Shown piece after piece: positions 43,798 through 52,554 of a stretch of 64,000 nt of DNA. Source of the stretch: Bradyrhizobium sp. CER78 (GTDB lineage Bacteria > Pseudomonadota > Alphaproteobacteria > Rhizobiales > Xanthobacteraceae). Below the pieces are notes generated by a model that saw only the letters and a list, made by a program, of their open reading frames with translations, did no database searches and was not told where the DNA came from. Numbering within the stretch: position 1 is the stretch's first letter; every line of letters begins with the position of its first letter. Location: the NCBI RefSeq assembly GCF_029846235.1, contig NZ_JARVWP010000001.1:310001-374000 (forward strand), read 5' to 3'. The position numbers and the translations under genes are program-made.

Positions 43798-43820
43798 TTG
43801 TTAAGTCCATTGTTAAGTCC
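43798..43820. promoter_or_regulatory. Direct repeat upstream of the RTX gene
   Basis: Two exact copies of TTGTTAAGTCC (43798-43808 and 43810-43820) in a 12-base period, about 115 bases upstream of the RTX start. The spacing is one base more than the CtrA TTAA-N7-TTAA box. A regulator binding site is plausible, its identity unknown. Confidence 0.4.
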
Positions 43821-44324
43821 GCAATACCGGAGTGTCAATCAGCAATGCGCCATTAACGACTGGTTCCATGTGATTTATGTGAGACTTAGCACCACTTCGC
43901 ATCCACGCTAACGTTCAGCGCAGGCGAATTCCAAATGTTAGCCGCGACGCAAAAAAGGGTAGTGATTATACGGGGTTTCATCGGCCCGCGGGATCGTGCA
44001 AAAGCCCGGAATTTCACGGATGTTGTGCGTGCTCCGAAGCGATTTTCTGCTCTGAAAAAATATTTCTGCGCCGCGTGAGAGTTTTTGCAAAAAAGCGTCA
44101 AACTTCACAACCGGCCGACTGCCTGACCGGTGTTATGGCTGGTTTCGGTTTCAAACCAGGGCTTCGGGCGAGCCAGAATCGGGGAATCGATCGCAGAATT
44201 GGAAGCAATCCGGCCGCCTCGTCGGCGCTCGCGGCGTCAGCGCAAGCGCTGATATAACAAATTAACATCAGATTTGCCGCAATCCGTTAGGGACCGCTAC
44301 GCAGGAAACGCGCAGGACCGCGCA

Positions 44325-44353
44325 CGATGCAGGCGGAGCAACCGCCTGCATCG
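44325..44353 (-). terminator. Hairpin after the GT4 gene
   Basis: CGATGCAGGCGG (44325-44336) pairs with CCGCCTGCATCG (44342-44353), loop AGCAA, directly after the stop of the GT4 gene. No T-tract follows. It marks the end of the three-gene coupled operon. Confidence 0.6.
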
Positions 44354-44354
44354 G

Positions 44355-45509
44355 TCATTCCGCGGCGGCGCGCGCGTAGATGGCCTCGAGCAGCCGGAGA
44401 TTCTCGTCCGGCGCATAGCGCGCGAGATAGACGGACCGTGCGGCCTGCCCCCATGCCGCGGCGCGATCGGGGACGGCCAGAAGCTCGGCAATCCGGTTGC
44501 TCAGCGCGGCCGCGTCGCCCGGCGGCGCCAGCGCGCCGGTCTTGCCGGCGCTCACCACCTCGGCAAGTCCGCCGATCTCGGATGCGATCACCGGTGTGCC
44601 CTGGGCGAAGGCCTCGACCACCACCATGGGAAAGCCCTCGTACCATAACGACGGCACGACCAATGCCTGGGCATTGGCCATTTCCCGAAGCACCTCCGCG
44701 CGCGAGCGCGCACCAAGGAACGTGACATTGCCTGATGCCCGCGCCTCGAGCGCAGCGCGTTCCGGCCCCAGGCCTACGATCCGCAACGGCACGCCGGTCG
44801 CCGCAACGGCGTCGAGCAGCACGCCGACGCCCTTCTCGCGGCTCAGCCGTCCGACATAGAGCAGCCCGGCGCGCGGCGCGGCTGAATCCGGCGCCCCCCG
44901 ATCGGCCATAAAGTTCGGCTTCACATCGATCCGGCCGGCGTCGAAGCCTGCCTGCGCGAACAGGGTGCGGGCGAACTGCGTCAGCGCGATCAGGCGCAAG
45001 CCGGGACGCGTCCAGGTGCCGCGGCGCTGATGCTGCGCGATCATGTAGGCCGAGGCCAGCGAACCCGGCAGCGATCCGCGGTAGCAGCGATGGGCAACGC
45101 CCCAGAGATGGCCGCGGTCGAGACACTTGTGGCAGATATGGCCGTCGCGCAGCAGCATGCCGCCGGCGCAGATGGTGCGATAATTGTGCAGCGTCACCAC
45201 CGCGGGCACGCGCTTGTGCCGGCAGACATCGAACACGGCGGGCGAAAGCAGCGGGAAGAAATTGTGGACGTGCACGATGTCGGGGCGGAAGCGCTCGATT
45301 GCCTCCGCCATGGCCTGTTTTCCCCGGATATTGTCGACGATCGACAGCGTCGTCGCGATCCGCGCGGCGAGCGAGTTGATCGCTTCGTTGCTGACCGTGA
45401 GCGTTTCAACGCTGTGTCCCGCGCCGCGCAACAGATCGACTTCCGCTTCGAACACGACGTCCTCGCCGCCGCGTCCCTGATACCTGTTGTGCGCGACCAG
45501 GATCTTCAT
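44355..45509 (-). CDS. Glycosyltransferase family 4
   Basis: 384 aa. The N-terminal GT4 domain begins MKILVAHNRYQGRGGEDVVF and contains HVHNFFPLLSPAVFDVCR and a Cys-rich loop (MLLRDGHICHKCLDRGHLWG). The donor domain has GLLYVGRLSREKGVGVLLDA, IVGLGPERAALEA and YEGFPMVVVEAFAQGTPVIA with the E-x7-E pair. It overlaps the heparinase-like gene by four bases, so it is the last gene of the coupled trio 49680-44355. The sugar is unknown. Confidence 0.92.
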   Translation of the reverse strand: MKILVAHNRYQGRGGEDVVFEAEVDLLRGAGHSVETLTVSNEAINSLAARIATTLSIVDNIRGKQAMAEAIERFRPDIVHVHNFFPLLSPAVFDVCRHKRVPAVVTLHNYRTICAGGMLLRDGHICHKCLDRGHLWGVAHRCYRGSLPGSLASAYMIAQHQRRGTWTRPGLRLIALTQFARTLFAQAGFDAGRIDVKPNFMADRGAPDSAAPRAGLLYVGRLSREKGVGVLLDAVAATGVPLRIVGLGPERAALEARASGNVTFLGARSRAEVLREMANAQALVVPSLWYEGFPMVVVEAFAQGTPVIASEIGGLAEVVSAGKTGALAPPGDAAALSNRIAELLAVPDRAAAWGQAARSVYLARYAPDENLRLLEAIYARAAAE

Positions 45510-47497
45510 GACCGGCGCGCCTGATCGGGAAACCAGCGCAACTCCGTCACCAGATCTTGGCCGGTAGCGAGCGGACCGGAGCCGATCAGCGTCGTCGCCG
45601 GCACCTTGAGATCGAAGGACGGCGAATACCAGCCGGCCGGCATGGCCTCGTCACCGCGATACGATGTCCAGTCGAGCGCCGCCGGAAGATCGAGTTCGCC
45701 GCGTCCGCCGGGCCATGCGAGCAGCGCCCTGCGTCCGTCGAGCTTGCATTCGACGTCTGGACCGAGATGCCAGCTAAGGCTCGCCGGCACCGCAAGCCCT
45801 TCATCGCCAAGCACAATATCTGACACGACGAGCCGCATCGCTTGACGCTGCAATCGCACCGAGCGCCGATGCACGAGACCGGCTTCGTCCTGATATCCCG
45901 AATGCTCCGCGACCCAGCTTGCGTCCGCATCACGATCATCCAGGCCGTTTAAGGCGATCAGCCGGCTCTGCGCATGCCGCGTCCAGAGAAACGGCCCACC
46001 CGATACCGACTGGTCGCGCGCGAACAGGCAGAGTGTGTTGTGCGCCCGCGTGGAGCGGAAATAGGCGCGCCAGCGCGGATCGCCGTGGTAGCAATAGGTG
46101 CCGGGGTCGGCGAGGATCTCGACCCCGCCGATCCTGCATTCGAGCGACAACGCGTCCGCATGGGCATGCGCCGCGATACGGCCGAAGCCGTGCGGACCAT
46201 GATCGCAGCGGCACCACACCGCCCTGTCGGCATCGACCAGAAATGTCTGCCCCGCCGCATCGAGCAAATGCGGGCGGCGCGCGGGCCTCGTCGCGATCGC
46301 ACGCGCCTTGATGGCGTCAGTCAGAAGGAACGTGCGCAGATCGGGCTCCGGCAATCCCGGCCACCACGGCAATTCGCCGAACAGGCGCGCGCCGGTGGCG
46401 AGCAGACCGAGCCAGCGATTGCCGGCGTGATCGTCGAGCAACAGGCCGATGCCATCGTCACCGTCGCCCTGACGCGGCGGATGGGCGCGCTCGTCCAGCA
46501 TCGCGGCGATGACGTCGCTCATGCGGCACATCGTGGTCCAGACCGCATCGCCAAGCGGATATCCGGACGACTCGCCCTGCACTGCCGCGGCAAGCAGGAG
46601 TTCGAGGACAAAGCCGTGATAGTCGGTCGCAAGCTCGCTGTTGCTGCCGCAGGCGAGGGTTTGCGCAACGGCTTCGTGTGCGAGCGATCCGGCGGATTGC
46701 TCGCGCCATCGCGCGCTGTCGCGGAAGAAAGGAAACACACAGGCCGCCACGAACTGCCCGGCCGCCTCCGCGATGACGTGGTTGTTGGCGGAGGAGCCAC
46801 GGCTCGGGAATTGCGACAGCCAGAATTGATGCGCATAGAGCTGCGTCAGGAACAGCTCGTTGTCCTCGAACAACGCGGGGGCGCCGGGCCAGCTCTGCAG
46901 CAACTGGCGCACCCAGGCCCACGAGATCAGCCGCACGCCAAGCTCGATGCCGCTGATCCAGTGCGGGCCGCGCGGGAACGGATTTTCACGCCACCAGCTT
47001 GTGAGATGCTCGGCCACGCGCCTGGCATAGCGCTCGTCCGCGGTCAGGTAATACGCTGATGCCAGCACCGTGAGATGGTGGTGACGCGACGGCTCCCAGA
47101 TGTATTTGATGTTTCCGACCGCGGCTTCGTCGCGATAGGGAACCGCAAACGCGTACATATCCGCGGGCGCCCGCTTGCCGCTGCGGACATCGACGAACCA
47201 GTCGGGCCTTTCGCCGAGCGCAGCATGATCCCTGGCAAAGATCCGCCAGTGGCCGGCAAGAATCCGCTCCGCGCTCTGGATCAGCCGCTCGGCGGCTTGC
47301 CGCGGCGCGCCCGCCGGCAACGGCAACGGCTTCAACCGCGGCTGCCGCGGGCCAGGCGCGAGCCCAGTGCTGGCATGTCGCGCGATGTCGGGCGGCGTGA
47401 TGCGCCAGAGCAGACGCAGCACCTGATCGTTCACCCGTCCGGCAAGCTCGGACGGCTCCATGCGCTGCAGCCGGCGCAAATACCAGGCCGGATTCAT
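45506..47497 (-). CDS. Heparinase II/III-family polysaccharide lyase-like protein
   Basis: 663 aa. The N-terminal part is an alpha/alpha toroid (RRLQRMEPSELAGRVNDQVL, FAVPYRDEAAVGNIKYIWEP, NNHVIAEAAGQFVAACVFPF). A C-terminal beta-sandwich of the heparinase II/III type follows (FGRIAAHAHADALSLECRIG, EILADPGTYCYHGDPRWRAY, FRSTRAHNTLC). The AHAHADALS and RAHNT motifs match the family's active-site region. No signal peptide is visible. Such proteins occur in many exopolysaccharide loci, where the role may be editing or degradation of uronate-containing chains. It overlaps its neighbours by four bases on each side. Confidence 0.88.
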   Translation of the reverse strand: MNPAWYLRRLQRMEPSELAGRVNDQVLRLLWRITPPDIARHASTGLAPGPRQPRLKPLPLPAGAPRQAAERLIQSAERILAGHWRIFARDHAALGERPDWFVDVRSGKRAPADMYAFAVPYRDEAAVGNIKYIWEPSRHHHLTVLASAYYLTADERYARRVAEHLTSWWRENPFPRGPHWISGIELGVRLISWAWVRQLLQSWPGAPALFEDNELFLTQLYAHQFWLSQFPSRGSSANNHVIAEAAGQFVAACVFPFFRDSARWREQSAGSLAHEAVAQTLACGSNSELATDYHGFVLELLLAAAVQGESSGYPLGDAVWTTMCRMSDVIAAMLDERAHPPRQGDGDDGIGLLLDDHAGNRWLGLLATGARLFGELPWWPGLPEPDLRTFLLTDAIKARAIATRPARRPHLLDAAGQTFLVDADRAVWCRCDHGPHGFGRIAAHAHADALSLECRIGGVEILADPGTYCYHGDPRWRAYFRSTRAHNTLCLFARDQSVSGGPFLWTRHAQSRLIALNGLDDRDADASWVAEHSGYQDEAGLVHRRSVRLQRQAMRLVVSDIVLGDEGLAVPASLSWHLGPDVECKLDGRRALLAWPGGRGELDLPAALDWTSYRGDEAMPAGWYSPSFDLKVPATTLIGSGPLATGQDLVTELRWFPDQARRS

Positions 47498-49680
47498 CTC
47501 AATGCAGTCGAGGCGCGCACGACGCCCTGCTCTGTCGCGCCGATCGTCAGGTCGACCGGCATCCCCGCGGCCGCGCTCTCCTGCACCGCGAGCGTCGCGC
47601 GGGTGGTCGCGAGCAGCGATTCCAGCGCGATCGGCATCGCGGCCCCCGATGCGACCGCCGTGACGAAGGCATCCAGCATCGGCCGCTGCCCCTTGTCGAG
47701 CCGCGCCGTCTTCGCCGTGCGCTGTCCGGCGTGCCAGACCTCGAAGGCGGAGAAATTGTCGAAGGCGGCAAAGCCGGTGCTTGCCGAGATTTCGAGCGCC
47801 TCCTTCGGCACCCGCGGATCACCGCCGGTGAGATAGCTGAGGCTCGCGACCGACCCGTCGGCAAAGTCGAAGGTGGCGACGAGATTGTCGACGTCCTTGG
47901 CCGCGGAACTCGCCGAAACACGCACCGGCCCGGCGCCGAGCCACCATGACAACACGTCGATGAAATGCCCGCCCTCACCGACGAAGCGGCTGCCTTCGCT
48001 CTCGGCCTGCAGATACCAGGATGATTTCTCCAGCGGGCCGGCGATGACGCGATATTGCAGCGTCTGCGGCCCGGCGGGCGCGAACGCCGCGCGCATGCCC
48101 AACAACAGCGGCGAGAAGCGGCGGTTGAAGCCGACCATAAGCCGGTTGTTGCCGGTCTCGCGGACCACCTGCTCCAATTGATCGAGCGCGTCTGCATCGA
48201 TCGCCAGCGGCTTTTCGACGAACACCGCCTTGCCGGCACGCAGCGCTCGCACCGCGAGGTCGGCATGGGAGGCATGACGCGTTGCGATCAGCACGGCATC
48301 GATGTCGTCGGCCTCGAGCACCGAGGCCGCATCCGTCGAGGCGCGCGCAAAGCCGAACTTGCGCACCGCGGTGGCGCCGCTCAGGCCGGTATTGGTGGCG
48401 ACCTCGACAAGATCGACGCGCGCGTGATTGGCAAGCTGCGGCAACAACATGCTGGAGGCATAACTGCCCGCGCCGATGACGCCGAGCCGCACCCGGCCGC
48501 TGCGCAGGGCAACGGCCGGACGATAAATCATCTGCATCGCGCGCGGAGCGGCGTCGGGATAGGCGAACACCATGCCGAGGCCGACCTCGCCCCGGCTCAT
48601 GCGCTCGAACGCCGACGTCGCCTGCTCCAGCGGCACGGCTTCGGAAATCAGCGAAGAAAAGTCGAGCCGGCCGTCGGCGAGCAGCGCGACGATCGCCTCC
48701 ATGTTGCGCTTCTCGGTCCAGCGCACATGGCCGATCGGATAGTCGATGCCGCCCTCCTCGTAGAGCGGGTCGTAGCGGCCGGGGCCGTAGGAGCGCGAGA
48801 AACGGACGTCGAGCTCCTTGTCGTAGAACTCGTTCCACGGCAGGTTCAGCGTGCATTTGCCGATATCGACGATGCGGCCGCGGTCGCGCAGCAGTGCTGC
48901 CGCGCGCGATGCGAGATCGGGATCATCGCTGCCAGCGGTGATGAACACGCAGTCGACACCGTTTCCTGCGGTCAGCTGATCGATCCGCGCGCGAAACCCG
49001 GCCGCGGCATCGTCCGATGCCACCGCGCAGACCGCAGCGCCCGCCGCCTCCGCCTGACGACAGCGCGCCTCCAGCCTGTCGAGCCCTGTAACCACCACAC
49101 CCGCGCTGCGCAGCAGCCGCACCATGATCTGCCCGATCAGGCCGAGGCCGATCACGCAGGCGGTTTCACCGAAGCGGATTTCCGACTGGCGCATCGCCTG
49201 CAGCGCGATCGAGGCGATCGTGGCGAATGCGGCCTGGTCGAGCGCGGCACCGTCCGGCAGCGGCACGCAGAGGTTCACCGGCACCCAATTATATTCAGCA
49301 TGGGTTGCATATTGATTGCCGCCGCAGCACACGCGCTGTCCGATCGAGAAGCCGCCGACGCCCTCGCCGACCTCCACGACGGTGCCCGACAGCGAGTAGC
49401 CGAGCGGCGTGTAGGAATCGAGCCGGTTCATCACCTTCTGATAGGTCGCAACCAGTCCCTGCTGGCGGACCGAGCGCATCACCTTGGCCACCTGGTCGGG
49501 TCGCGCACGCGCCTTGCCGAGCAGCGACAGCCGGCCTTCGGTGAACTTCATCATCTCGGTGCCGGTCGAGACCGCCGAGAACGCCGTGCGCACCAGGACC
49601 CCGCCAGGTCGGCAGCGCGGCGCCGGCACGTCGATCAGCTTGAGCTCGCCGCTCTTATAGTTCTGCGCGATCTGCTTCAC
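47494..49680 (-). CDS. Bi-domain oxidoreductase: zinc-type alcohol dehydrogenase fused to Gfo/Idh/MocA
   Basis: 728 aa. Residues 1-370 are a medium-chain dehydrogenase (GVLVRTAFSAVSTGTEMMKF, GYSLSGTVVEVGEGV, ACVIGLGLIGQIMVRLLRSA). Residues 390-728 are a Gfo/Idh/MocA enzyme (RLGVIGAGSYASSMLLPQLA, DAVLIATRHASHADLAVRAL, AGKAVFVEKPLAID). The pairing in one chain is a recurring polysaccharide-locus architecture. It is thought to oxidise or epimerise a nucleotide sugar, substrate unknown. It is the first gene of the coupled trio with the lyase-like and GT4 genes. A structural-zinc Cys cluster is not evident. Confidence 0.9.
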   Translation of the reverse strand: MKQIAQNYKSGELKLIDVPAPRCRPGGVLVRTAFSAVSTGTEMMKFTEGRLSLLGKARARPDQVAKVMRSVRQQGLVATYQKVMNRLDSYTPLGYSLSGTVVEVGEGVGGFSIGQRVCCGGNQYATHAEYNWVPVNLCVPLPDGAALDQAAFATIASIALQAMRQSEIRFGETACVIGLGLIGQIMVRLLRSAGVVVTGLDRLEARCRQAEAAGAAVCAVASDDAAAGFRARIDQLTAGNGVDCVFITAGSDDPDLASRAAALLRDRGRIVDIGKCTLNLPWNEFYDKELDVRFSRSYGPGRYDPLYEEGGIDYPIGHVRWTEKRNMEAIVALLADGRLDFSSLISEAVPLEQATSAFERMSRGEVGLGMVFAYPDAAPRAMQMIYRPAVALRSGRVRLGVIGAGSYASSMLLPQLANHARVDLVEVATNTGLSGATAVRKFGFARASTDAASVLEADDIDAVLIATRHASHADLAVRALRAGKAVFVEKPLAIDADALDQLEQVVRETGNNRLMVGFNRRFSPLLLGMRAAFAPAGPQTLQYRVIAGPLEKSSWYLQAESEGSRFVGEGGHFIDVLSWWLGAGPVRVSASSAAKDVDNLVATFDFADGSVASLSYLTGGDPRVPKEALEISASTGFAAFDNFSAFEVWHAGQRTAKTARLDKGQRPMLDAFVTAVASGAAMPIALESLLATTRATLAVQESAAAGMPVDLTIGATEQGVVRASTALR

Positions 49681-49790
49681 AGTCGGTCAATCGCCTCGCG
49701 TTAACAGCGCCCTTGTATCGCGCCCGCCACCCGCAATGAAGCCGGGAATATCATCAAAACTGCCTCATGACCTGCGGCTTAACATTCTTA

Positions 49791-51029
49791 TCATTCCAGC
49801 AGCAGGACCGGTTTGGGCGAGATTTCGACCTCGCCATTGGCGACGGCTCCTTCGCCACCGTCGAGGCCCTGGTAACGGCTGAAACGCGGATCGACCCGAT
49901 AGGAGGACCGCCCCTTGGTGGTCCAGAGGATCAAGCCGTTGCGGCCATCCGGCATGCGAAGCTCGACGCGCCAGATCAACGCCGATGTTTTGCCTGCGGC
50001 CACGACGCTGGCGCCGACCAACCATTTCTGCACCGTGCGGTAGGCAATTCCGCTCGGGAGCAGCCCGCGCACCGGATCCCATAATTTACCGAAGTCGCTG
50101 CCCCCGCCGGCGAACTCGTACCAGTAGAACCGGTCGACGCCGCTGATCCATTTCAGGATGTAGGCGCGCGCCAGGCACCCGTCCGGATTGTCTTCATAGG
50201 ACGACCAGCCGGCCTCGGTGTCCCAGATCGGCCGCGCGGACAGATCGTGCGCGGCAAGAATCTGCCTGAAGCGCGCGATGATTCCGAGCACGGCTTCGGG
50301 TTCGCTCGTATAACCATGGAACGCGAACACATCGGCATATTGTCCGCCGCCTTGCGCCATGAAAGCCTTTTGCCAGCGATAGCCGTCGGACGTGCCATTG
50401 GACGGCGGCGTCAGCACGGTCAGGCTGGGATCGCTGGCCTTGATGATCTGATAGGCCCGCTTCTGCATCTGGACCATGGTCGGGATATCGCCCGAGTAAT
50501 ATTTGGGATCCTCGGGCTCGTTCCAGATCTCCCAGTATTTGATGCGGCCGGCGGCGCGGGTGACCGCGGCGCGCACCCATTCATCCCATGACGCGAGATC
50601 GGCAGGCGGCGAGCTTGCGCCGGGCGTGAACGCCGGCGGCGCATCCTTCATCGACGCGGCCCATCGCGGCGTGTAGGCGAGATTGAGCACGATCTCGACA
50701 TGCTCGCGCTCGGCCGCCGCCAGGATGGCGTCGAAGCGCGCCCAGTTGTAGATGCCGGGCGCCGGATTTATCTGCGCCCAATAGATCGCGCCCCACAGCC
50801 GAACGCCGTCGAATTTGAGCTCGGGCCATGGCTGCGACTGTCCGATCGCGTTGATCGTCATGCCGAAAAGCGACGGCGGGATCACGGCATTCACACGGCT
50901 CACATTGAGCGCATCGTTTGCGGCCGCGCCGCTCCACTGCAACGGCCATTTATGGGCAAGCGGCAGCGCCATGCTCAAAACCAGTGCAATCAACGCCCTT
51001 TGACCCCAATCCCTCACTCTGCCTGCCAT
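49791..51029 (-). CDS. Secreted glycoside hydrolase, GH39/PslG-like clan A
   Basis: 412 aa with a signal-type N-terminus (hydrophobic 12-28). The TIM-barrel motifs are FDGVRLWGAIYWAQINPAPG, VLNLAYTPRWAASMKDAP, the acid-base Glu in YWEIWNEPEDPKYY and the nucleophile Glu in PIWDTEAGWSSYED, matching clan GH-A and especially PslG-like enzymes that trim a co-synthesised exopolysaccharide in the periplasm. It lies 110 bases downstream of the 728-aa oxidoreductase gene in transcript order reversed, i.e. it is transcribed toward it, and is divergent from the GT4 gene at 51147. Confidence 0.87.
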   Translation of the reverse strand: MAGRVRDWGQRALIALVLSMALPLAHKWPLQWSGAAANDALNVSRVNAVIPPSLFGMTINAIGQSQPWPELKFDGVRLWGAIYWAQINPAPGIYNWARFDAILAAAEREHVEIVLNLAYTPRWAASMKDAPPAFTPGASSPPADLASWDEWVRAAVTRAAGRIKYWEIWNEPEDPKYYSGDIPTMVQMQKRAYQIIKASDPSLTVLTPPSNGTSDGYRWQKAFMAQGGGQYADVFAFHGYTSEPEAVLGIIARFRQILAAHDLSARPIWDTEAGWSSYEDNPDGCLARAYILKWISGVDRFYWYEFAGGGSDFGKLWDPVRGLLPSGIAYRTVQKWLVGASVVAAGKTSALIWRVELRMPDGRNGLILWTTKGRSSYRVDPRFSRYQGLDGGEGAVANGEVEISPKPVLLLE

Positions 51030-51146
51030 GTCCCTGTCTCGTCGCTGTCACATCGGTGCCGGGATTGCATCATGCAAGCCGTGCATGTTAATGCCGATGT
51101 TAGTCGGATTGTGATGTTGTTAGGTCAATGGTATAGATCATCGCAG

Positions 51147-52457
51147 ATGTCGAGAGCTGAACCATCACCGCGGCGGATCCTGATCATCGTCGAGAACCTT
51201 CCGGTTCCTTTCGATCGCAGAGTGTGGTGCGAGGCAACGTCGCTGCGCAAAGCAGGCTATGAAGTTTCGGTGATCTGCCCGATGGGGCGCGGTCATGACG
51301 AAGCTTACGAATGCCTCGAGGGCATTCACATCTACCGCCATCCGATGCCGGTGGAGGCGCGCGGGATCGCCGCCTATCTCGTCGAATATCCGGTCGCGCT
51401 GTTCTGGGAAACGTGGCTCGCGATCAAGGTGGCGTGGAAGCACGGCTTCGACGTGATCCAGGGCTGCAATCCGCCTGACCTGATCTTCCTGATCGGCCTG
51501 TTGTTCAAGCTCGGCGGCAAGCGCTTCGTGTTCGATCATCACGACGTCAATCCCGAGCTCTATGAGGCCAAATTCGGCCGCAGGGACTTCTTCTGGCAGC
51601 TGCTGCGGCTGGTCGAATTTCTCACCTTCAAGACCGCCAGCATCTCGATCGCGACCAACGAATCCTATCGCGAGATCGCGATCACGCGCGGCCGGATGCC
51701 GGCTAATCGAGTCTTCGTGGTGCGCTCCGGCCCCAATCTCGACCGCGTGCGCTCCCGCCCGCCCGATCCGGCCTGGCGCCGTGGCCGGCGCTACAGCGTC
51801 GGCTATGTCGGTGTGATCGGCCAATCCGAAGGTATCGATCTGCTGCTGCAGTCGATCGGCCATATCGTGCACGATCTTGGACGCACCGACATCCAGTTCA
51901 ACATCGCCGGCACCGGGCCGGAGTGGAATGCGGTTGTCAAGCTCTGCGAAGAGATGCGGCTCTCCGACTATGTGAACTTCACCGGCGCCATCGCCGACGA
52001 CGCGCTGTTCACGATGCTCTCGACCGCTGACGTCTGCGTCAATCCGGACCGCGTCACGCCGATGAACGACATCTCCACCATGAACAAGATCATGGAATAC
52101 ATGGCGCTCGGACGGCCGATCGTTCAGTTCGACGTCCGCGAAGGCCGACGCTCGGCGCTCGATGGCTCGCTCTACGCCGCGAAAAACGACCCGCAGGATT
52201 TCGCCGGCAAGATCATCACGCTGATCGATGATCCGTCGCTGCGGCAGTCGATGGGGACGTTTGGTCGCAGCCGCGTCGAGCGCGAATTGTCCTGGACCCA
52301 TGAGGAGCCGAAGCTGCTCGCCGCCTATGAGGCGCTGTTCGCCAGGAAAATCCCCTGGCAGAGCCGCGCGCCACGCACGAGCGCGGTCGGTGAGCGGCCT
52401 CCGTCACAAGCCTCCGGTGTCAACGCCAATGCGGCCGCCGGACGGGTCTCGCGTTGA
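51147..52457 (+). CDS. Glycosyltransferase family 4
   Basis: 436 aa. The N-terminal part is ILIIVENLPVPFDRRVWCEA, with VIQGCNPPDLIFLIGLL and FDHHDVNPELYEAKFGRRDF. The donor part is YSVGYVGVIGQSEGIDLLLQ, NIAGTGPEWNAVVKL, ADVCVNPDRVTPMNDIST and NKIMEYMALGRPIVQFD. The ATG at 51147 is preferred; upstream in-frame starts at 51072 and 51114 add residues with no resemblance to the family. It is the first gene of a plus-strand set with the AlgD-type dehydrogenase and a methyltransferase. Confidence 0.92.
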   Translation: MSRAEPSPRRILIIVENLPVPFDRRVWCEATSLRKAGYEVSVICPMGRGHDEAYECLEGIHIYRHPMPVEARGIAAYLVEYPVALFWETWLAIKVAWKHGFDVIQGCNPPDLIFLIGLLFKLGGKRFVFDHHDVNPELYEAKFGRRDFFWQLLRLVEFLTFKTASISIATNESYREIAITRGRMPANRVFVVRSGPNLDRVRSRPPDPAWRRGRRYSVGYVGVIGQSEGIDLLLQSIGHIVHDLGRTDIQFNIAGTGPEWNAVVKLCEEMRLSDYVNFTGAIADDALFTMLSTADVCVNPDRVTPMNDISTMNKIMEYMALGRPIVQFDVREGRRSALDGSLYAAKNDPQDFAGKIITLIDDPSLRQSMGTFGRSRVERELSWTHEEPKLLAAYEALFARKIPWQSRAPRTSAVGERPPSQASGVNANAAAGRVSR

Positions 52458-52506
52458 ATGCCCTGCCGCCTCACTCACGTCAAACACGACGCGGCCACGG
52501 CCGCGC

Positions 52507-52542
52507 GCAAGTCCCTGCGTTGTTGCAAGTCCCTGCGTTATT
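52507..52542 (+). repeat. Tandem 18-base duplication upstream of the AlgD-type gene
   Basis: GCAAGTCCCTGCGTTGTT (52507-52524) is followed directly by GCAAGTCCCTGCGTTATT (52525-52542), one mismatch. It ends 12 bases before the start codon, so it lies in the leader next to the ribosome site (GAAGG at about 52543). Confidence 0.75.
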
Positions 52543-52554
52543 GAAGGTCGAAGC

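Larger units (their letters stand above)
43684..44354. other. Long intergenic region upstream of the RTX gene
   Basis: 671 bases between the RTX gene start and the stop of a GT4 gene on the same strand. It is AT-richer than its surroundings. It holds a 12-base-period direct repeat (43798-43820) and a hairpin at its far end (44325-44353). Two short open frames (71 and 60 codons) have no ribosome site, motif or codon bias and are not called. It is probably the regulated promoter region of the RTX gene; a small RNA cannot be excluded. Confidence 0.5.

Noticed and set aside
43798..43820. CtrA box upstream of the RTX gene
   Set aside because: The TTAA words are separated by eight bases, not the seven of the CtrA consensus, so I kept only an unspecified direct repeat.
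43886..44257. Two short frames (71 and 60 codons) in the region upstream of the RTX gene
   Set aside because: No ribosome site, no family features, and AT-rich promoter-like DNA.
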